This document shows positions 1-12,515 of a stretch of 35,968 nt of DNA, one piece after another (position 1 is the first letter of the stretch; the number at the start of each line of letters is the position of its first letter). The translations under genes and the position numbers were made by a program. Origin of the DNA: Sporothrix humicola. Taxonomy: Eukaryota; Ascomycota; Sordariomycetes; Ophiostomatales; Ophiostomataceae. The stretch covers positions 1 through 35,968 of the forward strand of contig WNYE01000159.1 in the NCBI GenBank assembly GCA_021396245.1. Reading direction: 5' to 3'. The notes under the pieces were generated by a model. The model ran no database searches. It was given only the letters and a program-made list of their open reading frames with translations, and had not been told where the DNA came from.

Positions 1-108
1 TTTTTTATAAATTTATAATATAAATTCTTTTTTTTAATTTGTTATAATTTTGTAATAAAATAAAAAACAAAATTTTTAATTTTTTATTTAAAAAAAAAAA
101 AGTTAATA

Positions 109-143
<35 letters not shown>

Positions 144-240
144 CGTTTATAGTATCTACAACAAATGCTATAGTTTAATTGCATTTATTATCCTTATTTG
201 AAAGCATAAGTAAAGATCAAAATTGAAATACAAACAAAAC
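1..240. repeat. AT-rich low-complexity contig end
   Basis: Almost every base is A or T, including an uninterrupted A27 run at 117-143 and several runs of five to ten T. Composition shifts sharply to ordinary mixed sequence around position 240. No coding potential is visible. In filamentous ascomycetes such blocks are often repeats degraded by repeat-induced point mutation (RIP) or AT-rich isochore edges, and assemblies tend to break there. That origin is inference: no recognisable element remains in the 240 bases. Mitochondrial or misassembled sequence is an alternative. Confidence 0.7.
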
Positions 241-1190
241 AAGATACACGCTATCCACCAAGATGGGCGCGACTGTCTGTTTCCATGTCTTCAAGTGGAC
301 TGAATGTGTCGTTTTCAGGATGTATTCTTCCTATCGGTTCTCTCATAATTTTGATTTCATTTTGTATTGTGAACATAGGCCTTACGACAAAAAGTGCCCG
401 CTTTACCGGTTACGAACGGTTTACCTTTGACTGGTCTTGGGTGGACTCGATCTTCTGTTCTACAAGATTTCGACCTAGATCTTTTGGATTCTGCAGATGA
501 GATCTCACAATAACATGTGAAAACAACGTGGGAGAATTATGGGACGAGATTGTGCCTGTGATGGCGCCTATTGAGCAAAAACAGCTTCTTCAGCTCATTC
601 AGCCCATTTTGCTATCTGGGGTAAAAGGAGGGGTTCACCAATCCCCTTCAGGCTACTAAACGCGCGGAACCAACCGTAAATGTTAAGAGTAGATAGCATA
701 ACTGAGTGAAGAAATCAAAGCTCAAATCATGGGGTAAACCGACTCCCCCCAGCGATGGTCTCTCAAAGATTTTCTTCTTAAGATGGAGGCTGTTTTTACA
801 AAAGTACTGTGGTATACATCTTTGTTCTGATGTTGTTTACTTTTATAGAATTCTATTGCACCAGTCAGTCTATCAAAATATCCTTGAGGAACTTCTCCAT
901 CTTCCTCCCCCGCGTATTTGAACCAACAGTCACGGAGTACCGGGCGAGTGGTTGGCTTGCAGACATTGCTTCTCGCTACCAAAGATCTTCGAATCTCGAT
1001 TTTCGAGAACTTGTAATCTTTTACAGTAAGAATTTACAGCCCTTTTGCCAAAGTGCCAAAGGCTGGACCTTGCTAGGTCCACTGTCCAGCTCTTTGAAAA
1101 ATTAATGACCTTCCAGGGAGGGTTGCATCGCTCCAAAATGCTGTCACCGCATGGCCGGAGTCTATATTAAGACGAAGCCGGAGTCATTAG
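241..1190. other. No intact gene; broken protein-like reading frames, possible gene or transposon relic
   Basis: Several short open stretches overlap in different frames and none has a credible gene structure. On the + strand, 285-656 is open apart from one TGA at 498-500; the second part contains the protein-like string VGELWDEIVPVMAPIEQKQL. On the - strand, 982-722 is open for 86 codons and includes FDRLTGAIEFYKSK. Frames on both strands cannot all be real, and I recognise no family. The position next to the AT-rich contig end would suit a decayed repeat or pseudogene, but this is only inference. Confidence 0.3.
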
Positions 1191-4077
1191 TGTAGAGGAA
1201 AGAAAAAGAAGAAAAAGAATAAAAGGCAAGCAATATCAAAGTACTCTTGCAATTCCTGTTCAACGATGCACAGCATGCGGAAAGAAAATGCAGTACGAGG
1301 TGTCTTCCGTCGTATTAAGTGTGTATTCCATCTGCAGGCGGGATACTGCGGATGGGACATGCGGTTTCCCTGTCCAAGAGTGAAGAGGCCGTTTCCCTCT
1401 TCTTCTTTTTCTTCAAATAAAAGAACACAAAGAAAAGTATATTGAACCTGGAGCTCGATAGCATGCACCAGGCAAGAGGCACGGTCTATCCGAAACGACG
1501 CATCGACAAGTCCTACGGAGCACACGACATGGAGCCATCTCGGAGCAATCTATGTCGAGTTGGGCAGGTGTTTACTTTTCTTTTACTCAATTTGATTTCT
1601 TCATTTTTCTTTATGATGGATCTCGAGCTCTGTGCTTGAATGGTCTCGCCTTTCCCGTAGGATTTCTCCTCTCAACTTATTTCAAATATCGTTCATCCCA
1701 TGCATCTCATGCATCTCGTCTCTGTACTTTTCTTTTCCCGGCCTCGTACATTTTTACCCTTTTCTGCAGGTCCGACGTATGGATTGTTGTTCCGTTGCCC
1801 GTAATGTTCCAGCTCTTGATCCCAGTCTCGATCCCCTGAGACTATCGATCGTCAGCCCTCCTAGTTCGAGCAGGGACCAGGATGTGTTCAAAACTGCAAG
1901 GAAAACATAAGTACACAGTAAAAAGTAATGCCGAGCAACAGATACTCCGGCCACTTTGAGCTCACTAACGTGAAAAGCCTTGAGCTCTTGGGGGTTTGGG
2001 AACTTGAGGATGGAGGCTTGGATGTGCAAGTCAATCCTTCAGAGGCAAGTAAAAGCCTGGCTGCTTGGCCCAGTGGTCGGACGAGCCGCCATAGACGAGG
2101 AGGTGCGCCTCGAAATGCGCTCTGACGGACAAGAGAAGAAGATGGCCAACTATGCCAATGTTTGGAGAATGCAAAAGTACAAAAGTACAAGACGACAATA
2201 GGACAAGAGAATGATAGGACGACATGCATCGATGATATCGCCAAGACCGGCGAGAATAGCCCTCGCTGGGCACATTTAGCACCACAAACAGGCTGCATGC
2301 CCTGAATACTATCCCTGTATCATCCGGAATATCCTGGACGCATCCTAAACGCCGTTTGTTGTTTGCGGAGGCAGGGCTGAAGTCAAAAGAGACCGTGAAA
2401 GAATTTGGAATTGGTAGAATCATGAATAGCAGCTAGGACGAGATGGCACTAACATGATGTGAACGAGGGGAGGGATGAAAGAGAGAGGCTAAGTTCTAAG
2501 CTGGCGAGATTGGCATATTCAGGCTTTAGGGTTTCTTTTCTTTTCTTTCTTTCTTTCCTTTGTCTGTCTATCTTTTGTTACTTATTTTTTTTCTGCTCCT
2601 ATTTTTCCTTGTGGATAAATTTGGACGGCTTGACGGCAAGCCGCATTTTCTTTTGATGATGGTCTTTGATTTCTTGCAGCGCTCCTGTGCCTTGAAAGCT
2701 CCGCAAAAAGCGTAAAAAGTAAAAGCCAGACGCACTGCTCACCTGAAGGTGTTGATTCATTGCCAAAAAAAAGTGAACTTGTTCATGACATGCGGAGACG
2801 GAGGTCAAAAACCGTAATTACAGCGAAAAATAGATCGACTTTGACCTCTGTGGCTTTTATCAAAATGCATAGTGCATCGTAGGGACATTGTAGTGCCTCA
2901 TATGTACTTTGTATCCAATACTGGGTATAGAATTTCCGTATTAGACGCTGGCTTCCAAGCCTTGGTAGTTGTCAGTTGTTTTGTGGAGTTTCCAGCAATA
3001 TTGGGAGCGGACATGAGATCGATTAGCTTGGGCGTTATTTGATTCGACAACAGTACGAGCATCAAGCTTAAAATGTGTTTTCGGTGTCAGGACTGACCGA
3101 AGAATCAGCAAGGATCTGATTGCCTCAAGGTCAAAGCAAGCTGCAAGTCCAAGATAAGATCGCCATACATACTTACACCTGGCTTCTTCGGTCTTTCAAC
3201 CCGCTGTTCAGTTTATTGCCTGGTTTCCTGGCATTTTCTCTCGCCCATACCGAAACCGTTGAAGAATTGCAGCTGGAAACAAACAACGTTAAACATATCC
3301 AACCACCAACCAGTTCTCGTTTTTTTTTTAAACCATCCACGGTTCGGTTCTGTCTCTTTAGTTCTGCCGTTACTTTCCAGGCCCCATTCACCTTGTTTAG
3401 TTCCTCTTGTTCGTTCTCGTCTCCGGCGCCAGGTACTTGGGGCACAAAAGTACTCTGCATATCTTGGCATTTTTCTTCTTCTTGCACTCTTTCTTCTCTT
3501 TTCTTTCTTTCCTTTGCGTTGCCTCTGCATTTCCTCCCCATTTCCTTGCATTGATTGGCCTTCTTTCTACCTGTTTCCTTTCCTTCTTTCCCACTCCTTC
3601 CTGTCCCTTCCCCTCGAACCTTATGTCCCAATACGTACAAGCTCGACAGTTCGGCGCGCCAAATGTCACCAGATGCCAACGTTGGTTTTTTTGGCAGCCA
3701 CGGCTCGGATTACTCCGTTTGACTTGGGGCAGAAAGACGTTGAACATTTGACCTTTTATTTCTCCGCCTTGACGTCTGGGCTGCATGGCGCACAGTACAC
3801 GGCCTGGTTTTCCCTCACGCTGATAAACAGAGCATAGTAATACTGGTCGAGATGTGAGCTGTGGGAGTTTTGTTCTATCAAAGGCTTTTCTTCTCTTCTC
3901 TTTTCTTTTTGAACATAATCATGGGATGTTTCTCTTGGTATTGGTACAGGGGACATCGACATTGAGAGAGTAGCATTTCGAGTCTCCGCCTCCGCTTTTT
4001 TTGATTGTCGTCCTCCCGCTAATTGTTGTTGAAAATATGACTAGACATTTTGCTCAATCACCCATCCTTTTTTTCAG
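1191..4077. other. Intergenic, no supportable gene
   Basis: Open frames here are short, overlap on both strands, and lie mostly in CT-rich sequence, which carries few stop codons by chance. The strongest CT-rich stretches are about 2529-2610 and 3460-3610. I see no conserved motif, no convincing intron-exon chain and no tRNA-like B box. Long 5' leaders, non-coding RNAs or regulatory DNA cannot be excluded from sequence alone. Confidence 0.5.
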
Positions 4078-4268
4078 TTTTCTTTTCTTTCTTTCTTTTT
4101 TTCTTTCTTTTTTTCTTTCTTTTTTCTTCTTTCTTTTTCTCTTTCTTTTTCTCTTTCTTTTTCTCTTTCTTTTTTTCTTTCTTTTTTTCTTTCTTTTTTT
4201 CTTTCTTTTTTTCTTTCTTTTTTTCTTCTTTTTTTCTTTTTTTTTTCTTCTTTCTTTCTTTTTTTTTT
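4078..4268. repeat. 191-nt uninterrupted pyrimidine tract, (TTTC)n-like microsatellite
   Basis: Every base from 4078 to 4268 on the + strand is C or T, mostly repeats of C followed by three to seven T. The purine partner strand reads as a Lys/Glu-rich frame and the + strand as a Phe/Ser-rich frame, both products of the repeat and not genes. Long homopyrimidine-homopurine DNA can form triplex (H-DNA) structures and is prone to length change. The true copy number may be compressed or expanded in the assembly. Confidence 0.9.
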
Positions 4269-7200
4269 ATTGTCGTTTCTTCAACTCCCATACGGACATA
4301 AGCTGAATGTAACCCACATCGACACCGTTGCAAGCCCGACTTTTGAATTTTCTCGGCTTGTCACACCTTGAAAATGTGACGATACAGTCTTGTCTTTTTT
4401 CTCTCTCTCTTCTCTTCATATATCAGACGGCTTTCTTGTAAATTCTGTGCAATTATTGTACACTGGACTACACCGCAAGTTAGGCACACCGTACTTTGGA
4501 GAACGGCAAGAGGTAGCCATCCATCCAGCCGTCCACTGATTTCCTCTTATTCCTCTGTGTTCTGTGACCTGTTATATAGAGAAAAGGCAGGACAGAATTG
4601 TCAACGATTAAGCCGGCTCGTATTCTTTCTTTCTTTCTTTCTTTTTTTTTTTTTAAACCCTTTATTTTCTTGTTTTACTTCCCTGCTAGCTTCCCCTTTC
4701 AGCCTGTGGCTAGGCCATGCCATGCACGTCCTGTCTCAGCTCCCATTGCTGTGCGACTCAACCGGTGCATGTGCCCCCATCTCTACTCAGTATGTATCTT
4801 ACTGTGTAATGTGTAGACGGAGAAAATACGTTGTCAAACGTCTAAATATATCCCCGTCCAAGTCTTGCAGGCCGATGATCCACCAAGATGTTAGGAAGGA
4901 ATATCGACTACGGAGTACGGAGTACCTGTCGATGCTTTGCATCTCTTCGCTCCGCCTTTGCTGTGTTCCCTGGCTTTTCTTTCTTTTTCCTCTTTTCCCT
5001 CTTCGTGTTTGCCGTGTATCTCATATCGAGATGTGATCTGTCATCTCAAACGTGCACATTGCTGCCACAAAGGATCGTTATCCTTTCTTTTTCCTGTCCT
5101 ACCCAGATCAGTGGTATCCCGACTTTTCATCGAAATATTCTCATTTTCTTCAGCATTCCCTTTTCCTCATATATCTCTTCTTCCTATCATTAACGATCCT
5201 CCCGCTCTTTCCCGCCCTGTGCTTGCTCCTTCCCGCCGCAGTATGGCGGGTTTTCCGCCTCGTGATTCATACACGGTATTCATAACATACTTCAGGGGAT
5301 AAAAAAAACAGAAAAAGGCTGCAGGCGACACAACCATGAGTGCTCGAATCCGACACTAATGTGCAGAGTATTACTTAATACTAATGATCATTGATTTCTG
5401 TCGGAAGGCAGGCCTCGGAGAGAGCCCGAAGCCTTGTTTCATCCGTATTCATGCTGTGTGGACGGTTGATTGAGAGAAAGAAAGGACCAAGAAAATCATG
5501 ACTTCATAGAGCGGGGGGAGGCGCCATCAAGGATTCAAATAGCGACAATAATAACGAAATAAAAATCGGGACACGTCCAATACTTTAGTCCTTTCTGCAG
5601 GCGTCTCTGTTGCCAATCTTGTATCCGCTGTAATGCTGTTTAGGTTAGTAGTTTGCGGAGGATGCACATCAAGGGGTATCTTCATCCCATCCATACAGGC
5701 AACACTTTCGGATTTGCTCCGTCGCAAGCACTGCTTGTTCTTGGAAAATTAAAAAAAGATCACAAAGATGCCGATCGAAAAGGAAACAGTAGCAAAGGCT
5801 AACGGATAAGGACAGGCCTTTCCCTAGCGTGTGCGGGTGGCCCGTGAGAGTGAGGGGGTGGTTGCATTGAGGGGAGAACCGGCCAGGGGAAAGAAAAGAA
5901 ACATCATCCTGTGCACAAAAAAAAAGAAAAAAAAGAAAGGAAACAAAGAATGGGCCTTGAAAGGAACGGGAGAAAACTGTCCAACGTACGATATACTTCG
6001 TACGAGGAAAGGAAATAGAAAAAGGGCAAATATTAGACTAGAAAAGTCTGGATTGACAACTGACAGGCACTGTGGCTGAAATGTCCCTGCGTGTGCCATG
6101 TCTTTTAGTTTTGAAGATTGATTTATCCTCTCTCGTTGTAGTGTGTCGATGATCGATCGCTAGTTGCTTGCCTGTGATCGAGTATCTCCGCCACTGCTGT
6201 TGCTTTTGCTGTCGGACTGCCCGACTATCAGCGAGTAATATCGCACGGAGGAAAGACAGCGGGCGAGGTGAGATCGTTTTGGCTTTGATCTCGGTGCTGG
6301 GGTTGGCTTTTCCTTCCTGGCGGGAAGCTTCCCGATTGCAGTAATGGATTCGTGCCCTATTCCCAGGTCGTATTTGTCTCCTCACATCCTCTGGGGAAAA
6401 CCGTAAAACGAGCCGCACCACTTGTGGGAAGAGTGACAAGGGTGAAAGAAGAAAAAAAAAATGAAGAATAATACAAAAGTCCAAGATTGAACAAATGAGA
6501 AGAGTAAAGAAAGAGAGAAAAGAGGGGGATCCTGGGCGTTGGTGTTCTGGACTCTTGTTTTCTTGCCGTACCCTGATTGATGGCACACTGGATTCTGCTG
6601 TCCGGCAATTTTGTGTGATTATGGGGCCGACTTTTTTGTGCGCATTGGACGGAAATGTTCACAGTGCATTGTATCCTGCACCCTGACTCGCCCGAGTCTC
6701 CTTCCAGGAAAAAAAAGAAACGCAAAGAAAGCGATGCAACGATTCTTTTTTCCGTCGTGCTTTTTTCCCCTTGTCGGGAGCGAATTTTAGTTCTTACCCA
6801 AATACGACATTAACGACGATGCCGGGGAACCCCTGCCAGTTCCCACCGTCTGAACCGATCAAGTGCTTGTATATGTACAGCGTACAATATGCTGTACTTG
6901 GTGTACTTTGCCATTCTGTTCAGACTTAAGTCCTTTCTGTCGTTTTATCTGCCATTTTCTGTCGTATCCGTGGAGAGGTTGTCGTTGTCATACCTCTTTC
7001 TTTGACGCATCAAATTGCCTGCACCAAGGGCACAGTTGTGCTGCCATGGGTTTCTCCGTCTGTATTTGTTTCATTGGCTTGGCCCGCCTGACGAGGCCGT
7101 GCGGGAAAGGTCTCTTTTTGGTTGATCGGCAGCCGCCCGACAGCCATCCTCCGACCCAGTCTTTTGTGCTTTTGTTCTTGGAAATTGTAAATTTCTTAGC

Positions 7201-10200
7201 ATGTAGCCTTGACTTTTGTGGGTTGTCCAGTCCAAACACCGAGAAACCAAGCTACTGTACGTCGTATGTTGGAGGTGTGATAACATGCAAGTACCGTGGC
7301 AGACAAGAGATGTAATAAGGGTCGAAATGGAAAAAGTCAAGAGGAAAAAGAGGGCGAAAGAAGACGAAAAACTCAACAAAAAAGAGGGCGGCCTAAGGGA
7401 CGGGACGAGCAGAGAGATTTTAGACTCACTTTACCGGCGCCCATCTCGTGGCCTGCTTTCTTCTTTCGTTTTTTTTTTTTTTTTGACGCAATTCTTTCGT
7501 AACGGTCGCCGCCAGTTGCATATCCTAACACCTTTTTGACACGATGAGGTGACGAGAGAACCGGCGACGATGCCACCAGCTGATGGAGGGCATGTTGTCT
7601 TCTTTCTGTGGCCTTGGAGCTGTCCGCACAGACCTCCCGTGTGCTGTCACCTGCAAAAGCTGAAAAGGGCATAATGAGGGGAAGGCTGTTCCAACTGTTC
7701 AGGAATGGTACGGGGTAATATTCCGGAAAGGAAAGGCAAAAGAGCAACCTGTTGGAAATATACTGCCAAAAACGGTAAACGGGGAGAGACAATTCAGGAT
7801 TCCTCGAAATCTTGCGTGAAGACAGAGTCTAGACCTCAAATCTAGATGTCCATGACGAGTCCATAAAAGGGAAAACATTAAACTAAAAACATAGAGAAAG
7901 GTTAGCAGGAGGCCGGTGGATCCTTATTTTTCTTTCTTTTCTTTTTCTGGCACAGTGTGCTGTTATTGTTGCAACGCTACCAGGACTTCCTGCACTGCCT
8001 TATCCCCTTTGGCTTTGAATATTGAATGGTAGGTGTGATGGCCGGGCCCCCAAGTCTTGACTTGCCTCTCGGTTCTTGGTCGAGTAAAACAGCCACAATG
8101 GCCAGTGCTGTTCCGCTGTAACCTAGGACCGCTCCGCAAGTGTTCGTGCACTGTAGGATTGAGGCGAGTGAAAAGTGGCCTTCTGTTCTGTTTCTTGGGC
8201 TGGGCGCAAGCAGTTTCAATCACACGGACTGCAGCAGGACTGAAGATCATGATCTTCACCAAAGAGGGGGCAGGAGACTGGGTATGATGCATCGTGTTGG
8301 GGATGCTGGGATGGGTTGTGTTATGTTTACTTTTCCCTGTGATGAGATATCCTTGTAACGAGAGAAAAGTACAGAGTACTTATTACTCACCCGGGCTGAG
8401 GATTTATTGCTGTGCCAAGTGAATGCCTTGGAATGCTCCAGAGCAATTCTCGTGATCGAAGAACAACGGAAGACACGGAAGACTGTATTGCGTGTCGATG
8501 GAGTCTGTTGCAGGGAAGTAATGCCCCTGACCTAGCTAGATCACAGATCAATTGGTGGTTTGCGCAGACAACAAAAGCTTGCTCACAGCAGTTTGTCTAA
8601 TTAACCCGTATTACTGCGTTCGGGGCAGTCTGGACTCACACTCTGCTCCATACCATCAACTCGCGATTTCCATTCTATTCCCCTTGTAGTATCATTTTCG
8701 TCTTGGAGGTGAGCGACGAAAAACAAGGAAAGTGTGGAGTTGGGCGTTGGTCTGTGTTTTTGGGGAAGACATGCAGAAAGGACGAGGACACCGAGGAATA
8801 CATAACACCGGGAAGAATACTCAAACACATAAAGTGTTGAAGTATTTTGCTGCCTTGGTGTGAGTGATATGTCGCATGTGAATGAAGGCTGGCGACTGTT
8901 TCTGTGTCACTCTGTACTTTGTCTTGCATTTGCAGTCTCATACTCTTCCACCCCGCTTGCATCGGGAATCCTGTTTGACGATGGCGCCTTTTGTTAGCTG
9001 TATCTGTAATCTTGAATGTCAATGCGCAAAAGAAACGTTCTTATGTGAAATAAGATATAAGTGATAAAACTAAGGTGAATAATCTCGACTGCATGGTATA
9101 CCTTAAAAACTCCGCCCCATTGCCATTGTGCTTGGCTGGGCAGGGCCCGGTTTAGAGCCGGGGCAAGAAGGGGAATAAAATGGAAAGGGGAAAAAAAAGA
9201 CACAAACATTCTGGATGCGGGCTGCACGAATATGGACAGCCATGCATTTTTGCCAACGGTTTTCTATCACACCGAGGAGCTGCTGGGGTGTAATCACTTG
9301 TGGCTGTGGTGCTCTGTGCTCGTTTCTCGTTGTGTCCGGTGTTGGCGCCATGATCCTGACGGAGTTCAACCGTATTATCTCACAAGCACATCGTACGCTG
9401 TCCACACAGAAGCTCCGCATCTGTTGAGATCATCGGTGGGGGGCCTTGGATGATGCAAATCCTGTGGATCGACTCGGCGGGCAGGGTGTTCTTTTAGTGA
9501 GTTATGGATTGCGTCTTGCCGTGATATTTGCTCAGGGCAATACCCCGGGCATTGTATCGAATTCTCGAGCTACAACGACGCCGAGCACTTGGCTACGGCT
9601 ATCTCTTTTTTGTCCGGGCAGACTATCGCCAGCAATCTGTGTTGTACGAGATGCTTGGGGGGAAAAAAGAAGAAGACGAAAACCTTGCTTTTGATCAGAC
9701 GTGTTGTTCTTCTCCCATCTTTCTTCTTCTTTTTCTTTCTTCTCCGACCATGCACCACCTGCGTCTGCCAGTCTGCGTGCGTACAGTGGGTGTAGGTGTA
9801 CCCCATATAAAAAGCAAAATGGACAGGCCACTGGGATCTTCGACGGCTGAGACATGCACGACGACGTTCGATAACGGAGAAAAAAACACGCCTATCACGC
9901 TGTGCTCCGCACAGGGAGACAAGACGACATGGTAATTTCGTGTCCTGCAGATACTTGAGCACGGGTGCTCCACTTGCATGGCTCTCGGGGCCTTTTGATT
10001 CTGGCCCGGTAGGAACAAGGCCATGAGCTCAACCGTTGCGGAGCATGGCGGATGCTTCGTGAATGCTGGCTCCTGATCGGATTAGTTGTTCTCGATGCAG
10101 CAGAGGGCATCTCGCGTCGTATCATGCCCTCATTGGGTGCTTGCCAGAGGCCAGAGGAGGTCGCAGGAAAACTCCACACCGTTAAGGACGCTAAACTCAG

Positions 10201-12170
10201 ATAAGCCATAGCCATGGCCTAGGCCGGGGGTCTGGCGTATCTTTATTTTCCTTCGAAAAATCAAAGGCAGAACATGGCCAATGCAGGCTCCTTTTGTTTC
10301 TTTTCTTGTGCCGTGGCGCTGGACAGAAAATGACAGGAGTCCTGGATATTGGCTCTGAAGTAGCCCGTTGCTAGTCTTGCATCCGTTTCAACAGGGTCAG
10401 ATGTCCTTGTCTTGGTTTTCCGCGGGGGTGATGGCCATCTGTTTCGCTGTGTCTGAAGTAGCTAGGAGTTAGACGAGTCCGACGAGGGTGTGAAGGTCTA
10501 AGTATTTTCAGGTGCACGAGAGACGCACTCAAACAATAGCTTGCTGGTGGAGATACTTCACTTGTCACTGGCCAGGGCTAGAAACGGAGAGGAACAGCCG
10601 CGATGTCGGCGGCCAGCGCCTCTTGAATTTCGCTTCGTTCTGCCACCTTCTGTGCTTTTCAGTCGCCTATCATGTCTGGGTGTTGGTGAGTTACCCTTTT
10701 GCACCACATGGCTTTAGTCTTCCGGCCCGTTCAGCTGGGCTGATATGACAGACTGGAAGGTCCCGCTGCCTAGGACATACACTGGTCAGTGTGTTGTTGT
10801 TGTTGCTGCTGTTGTTGTTGTCGGATATCTTTCGCTTCTTTTCTTGGCCTGATTTAGCCCACTGGCCAAGCCGCCGTCGAAGCCTCTTTCTCACCTCTTT
10901 CTCTTTCAAATCCAAAGCCTCTCGACGACGATATACGCTAACAATAGGCGTGCTGTGCGTATCGCCGTTTGGCTCGCACCCTTGACTTGATTCCTGTCAA
11001 TTGTTGATGAGCCTTGCCCCGTTGGGTCTGGCGTACCCATGCCTCTTCCCCCTGTGTTCTATTCTGAGGCGGTACTCTTTGCCTCTCCATTTTCCTGAGA
11101 TAAAAGCAAGATGCATGTTAGTATTTCGCACCGAGCACTCTAGATTCTCCCTGCAATACGCAGATGACGGACACACCTGTGCATTCAACGCGCATTCAAC
11201 GCTAACATGGCCGGCTTAGACGAGGCCACGTCCAAGGCAGAGGTAGATGCATGCTTGATAATGACAGTCTGGCAGTGACTAGCGATTGTGAACGGGGACA
11301 AGGCAGAAAGGGGAGGCAGTAGCTTGGAAGCGACCGGCAATAGGTGACTTACAGACCAAAAGGCAGGCGGGAGATAAAGGTGCATGGCGTGTCAGGAGAG
11401 CAGAAAAGAACAACAGCGTGAGAGGGTATATCTTAGAGGACGCTGCTTGACAAGATAACAGGCCACAGGCTGCGTGCATGTTTGCTCTCCGAATTGCAGC
11501 GTGCGCCATTCTGTCACATTGTGAGGTCGTGCAAAGTGGAAAAAAAGGATAAGAGGCCCGGAGTTGTGAATAGAAACGGCCAGCAACGACCCAAAGATAT
11601 GATGGCAGTTAGAGCAACGAGGCACAGACGCAGAGACAATACGACGTGGGAATGGGAAGAGTGCGACGTGGAAACGGGCAGATGTGCAGGGGACAGGAAG
11701 AAAGCTCTCTCGGTGCTCTGGATGGCGAGAGGCAAAGAGACAACAAAGCAAAACGACAAAAGGGGCAGGAAGCACAGACTCGACTTTCCTGCTGTGGTGC
11801 GTCTTGACCGGAAACACAACAAAACGGTCTTTCCTGACCTACGAAATTGTGAAATAAATGATCAAAATGGAAAGTGCAGACCTGGGGAGAAAAAGGTAAA
11901 ATACAGGAAAGAGCCGTACTGTGTACCCCGTTCAACAGGAGCAGAAAAGCCAGAACCCAAACTCGCAGGGAAGTCACAGCCGGTGGTGCCTTCTCCACAC
12001 ACCTCGCATCCTGGCCGCCTCTGTTCACTCTGTGAGTCGGGACCAGCCCACCCACTCCCCCAATTTTCTCTCTTTTCTCTATTATTCAAATAAGATCTGG
12101 ATCCTACCTTACCTGCTCTTGCTCTTTCCATTTTCTCATCCATTCTTCGTCGCCCTGATCCCATTGTGCT
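4269..12170. other. Large gene-poor interval, no supportable gene
   Basis: Nearly 8 kb without a frame I can support as a gene. Small features are a TTTC tract at 4624-4653, a tandem TACGGAGTAC word at 4909-4925, a short perfect inverted repeat at 5985-6004 (CGTACGA arms, 6-nt loop), and a GTT/GCT triplet run at 10793-10820. The longest frames (6038-6586 on -, 11482-12093 on +) have no family resemblance and overlap equally open shadows. Multi-exon genes with tiny exons or non-coding transcripts could still be hidden here. Confidence 0.45.
4909..4925. repeat. Tandem TACGGAGTAC palindromic words
   Basis: Two overlapping copies of TACGGAGTAC, sharing TAC. The same word in reverse complement (TACTCCGTAC) lies at 26623-26632, 30403-30412 and 32015-32024, and a partial one (CACGGAGTAC) at 931-940. 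All are outside the supported coding regions. Such words are, to my recollection, over-represented in Pezizomycotina genomes and of unclear function. Confidence 0.6.
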
Positions 12171-12515
12171 GATTTATTTGTTTTATTTTCTCTTTGAAAG
12201 CGTGCGGGTTTCTCCTCCGCTGGCTATTCGCCGAGCGCTTGCCAGTCGTTACTTTTGTTCTGGAGCACCATCCTTCCTATTTTCTTTCGTTTTTTATTAT
12301 TGCTCTGCCGTTACATTTTCTCATTCCGTCTTTTTCATATTTTACAACGTATTCTGCTTCGCACTTTCTCTCCTCTTATTTCTTCTCTTTCCTTCTTCGT
12401 TTTGCTCTTTTCTCCTTTGTTTCCCCTCCTTCTCCTTCTCCTTTCCCTCCTTTTTTTCCTCTTCTTTCCTTCCTTGGTTCTCTCTCCCGACACCTTGCCA
12501 TTTCCGCCAGAGAAG
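12171..12515 (+). promoter_or_regulatory. CT-rich 5' leader of the otubain gene
   Basis: Strongly pyrimidine-rich sequence runs up to the proposed start codon at 12516, densest at about 12280-12480. CT-rich tracts just upstream of or within 5' leaders are common in filamentous fungal genes. There is no good TATA box. Because the tract has no stop in the coding frame, the open frame extends to 12255, but that extension would encode an implausible run of Leu/Phe/Ser. Confidence 0.5.

Noticed and set aside
4001..4333. Phe/Ser-rich (+) and Lys/Glu-rich (-) frames
   Set aside because: Direct translation of the pyrimidine microsatellite.
6038..6586. 182-codon - frame
   Set aside because: Low-complexity Phe/Leu segment, no family resemblance, no supporting gene structure.
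11482..12093. 203-codon + frame upstream of the otubain gene
   Set aside because: No recognisable motif, end lies in CT-rich leader sequence, and the opposite strand is equally open (11392-11817, 11609-12055). Base composition explains it.
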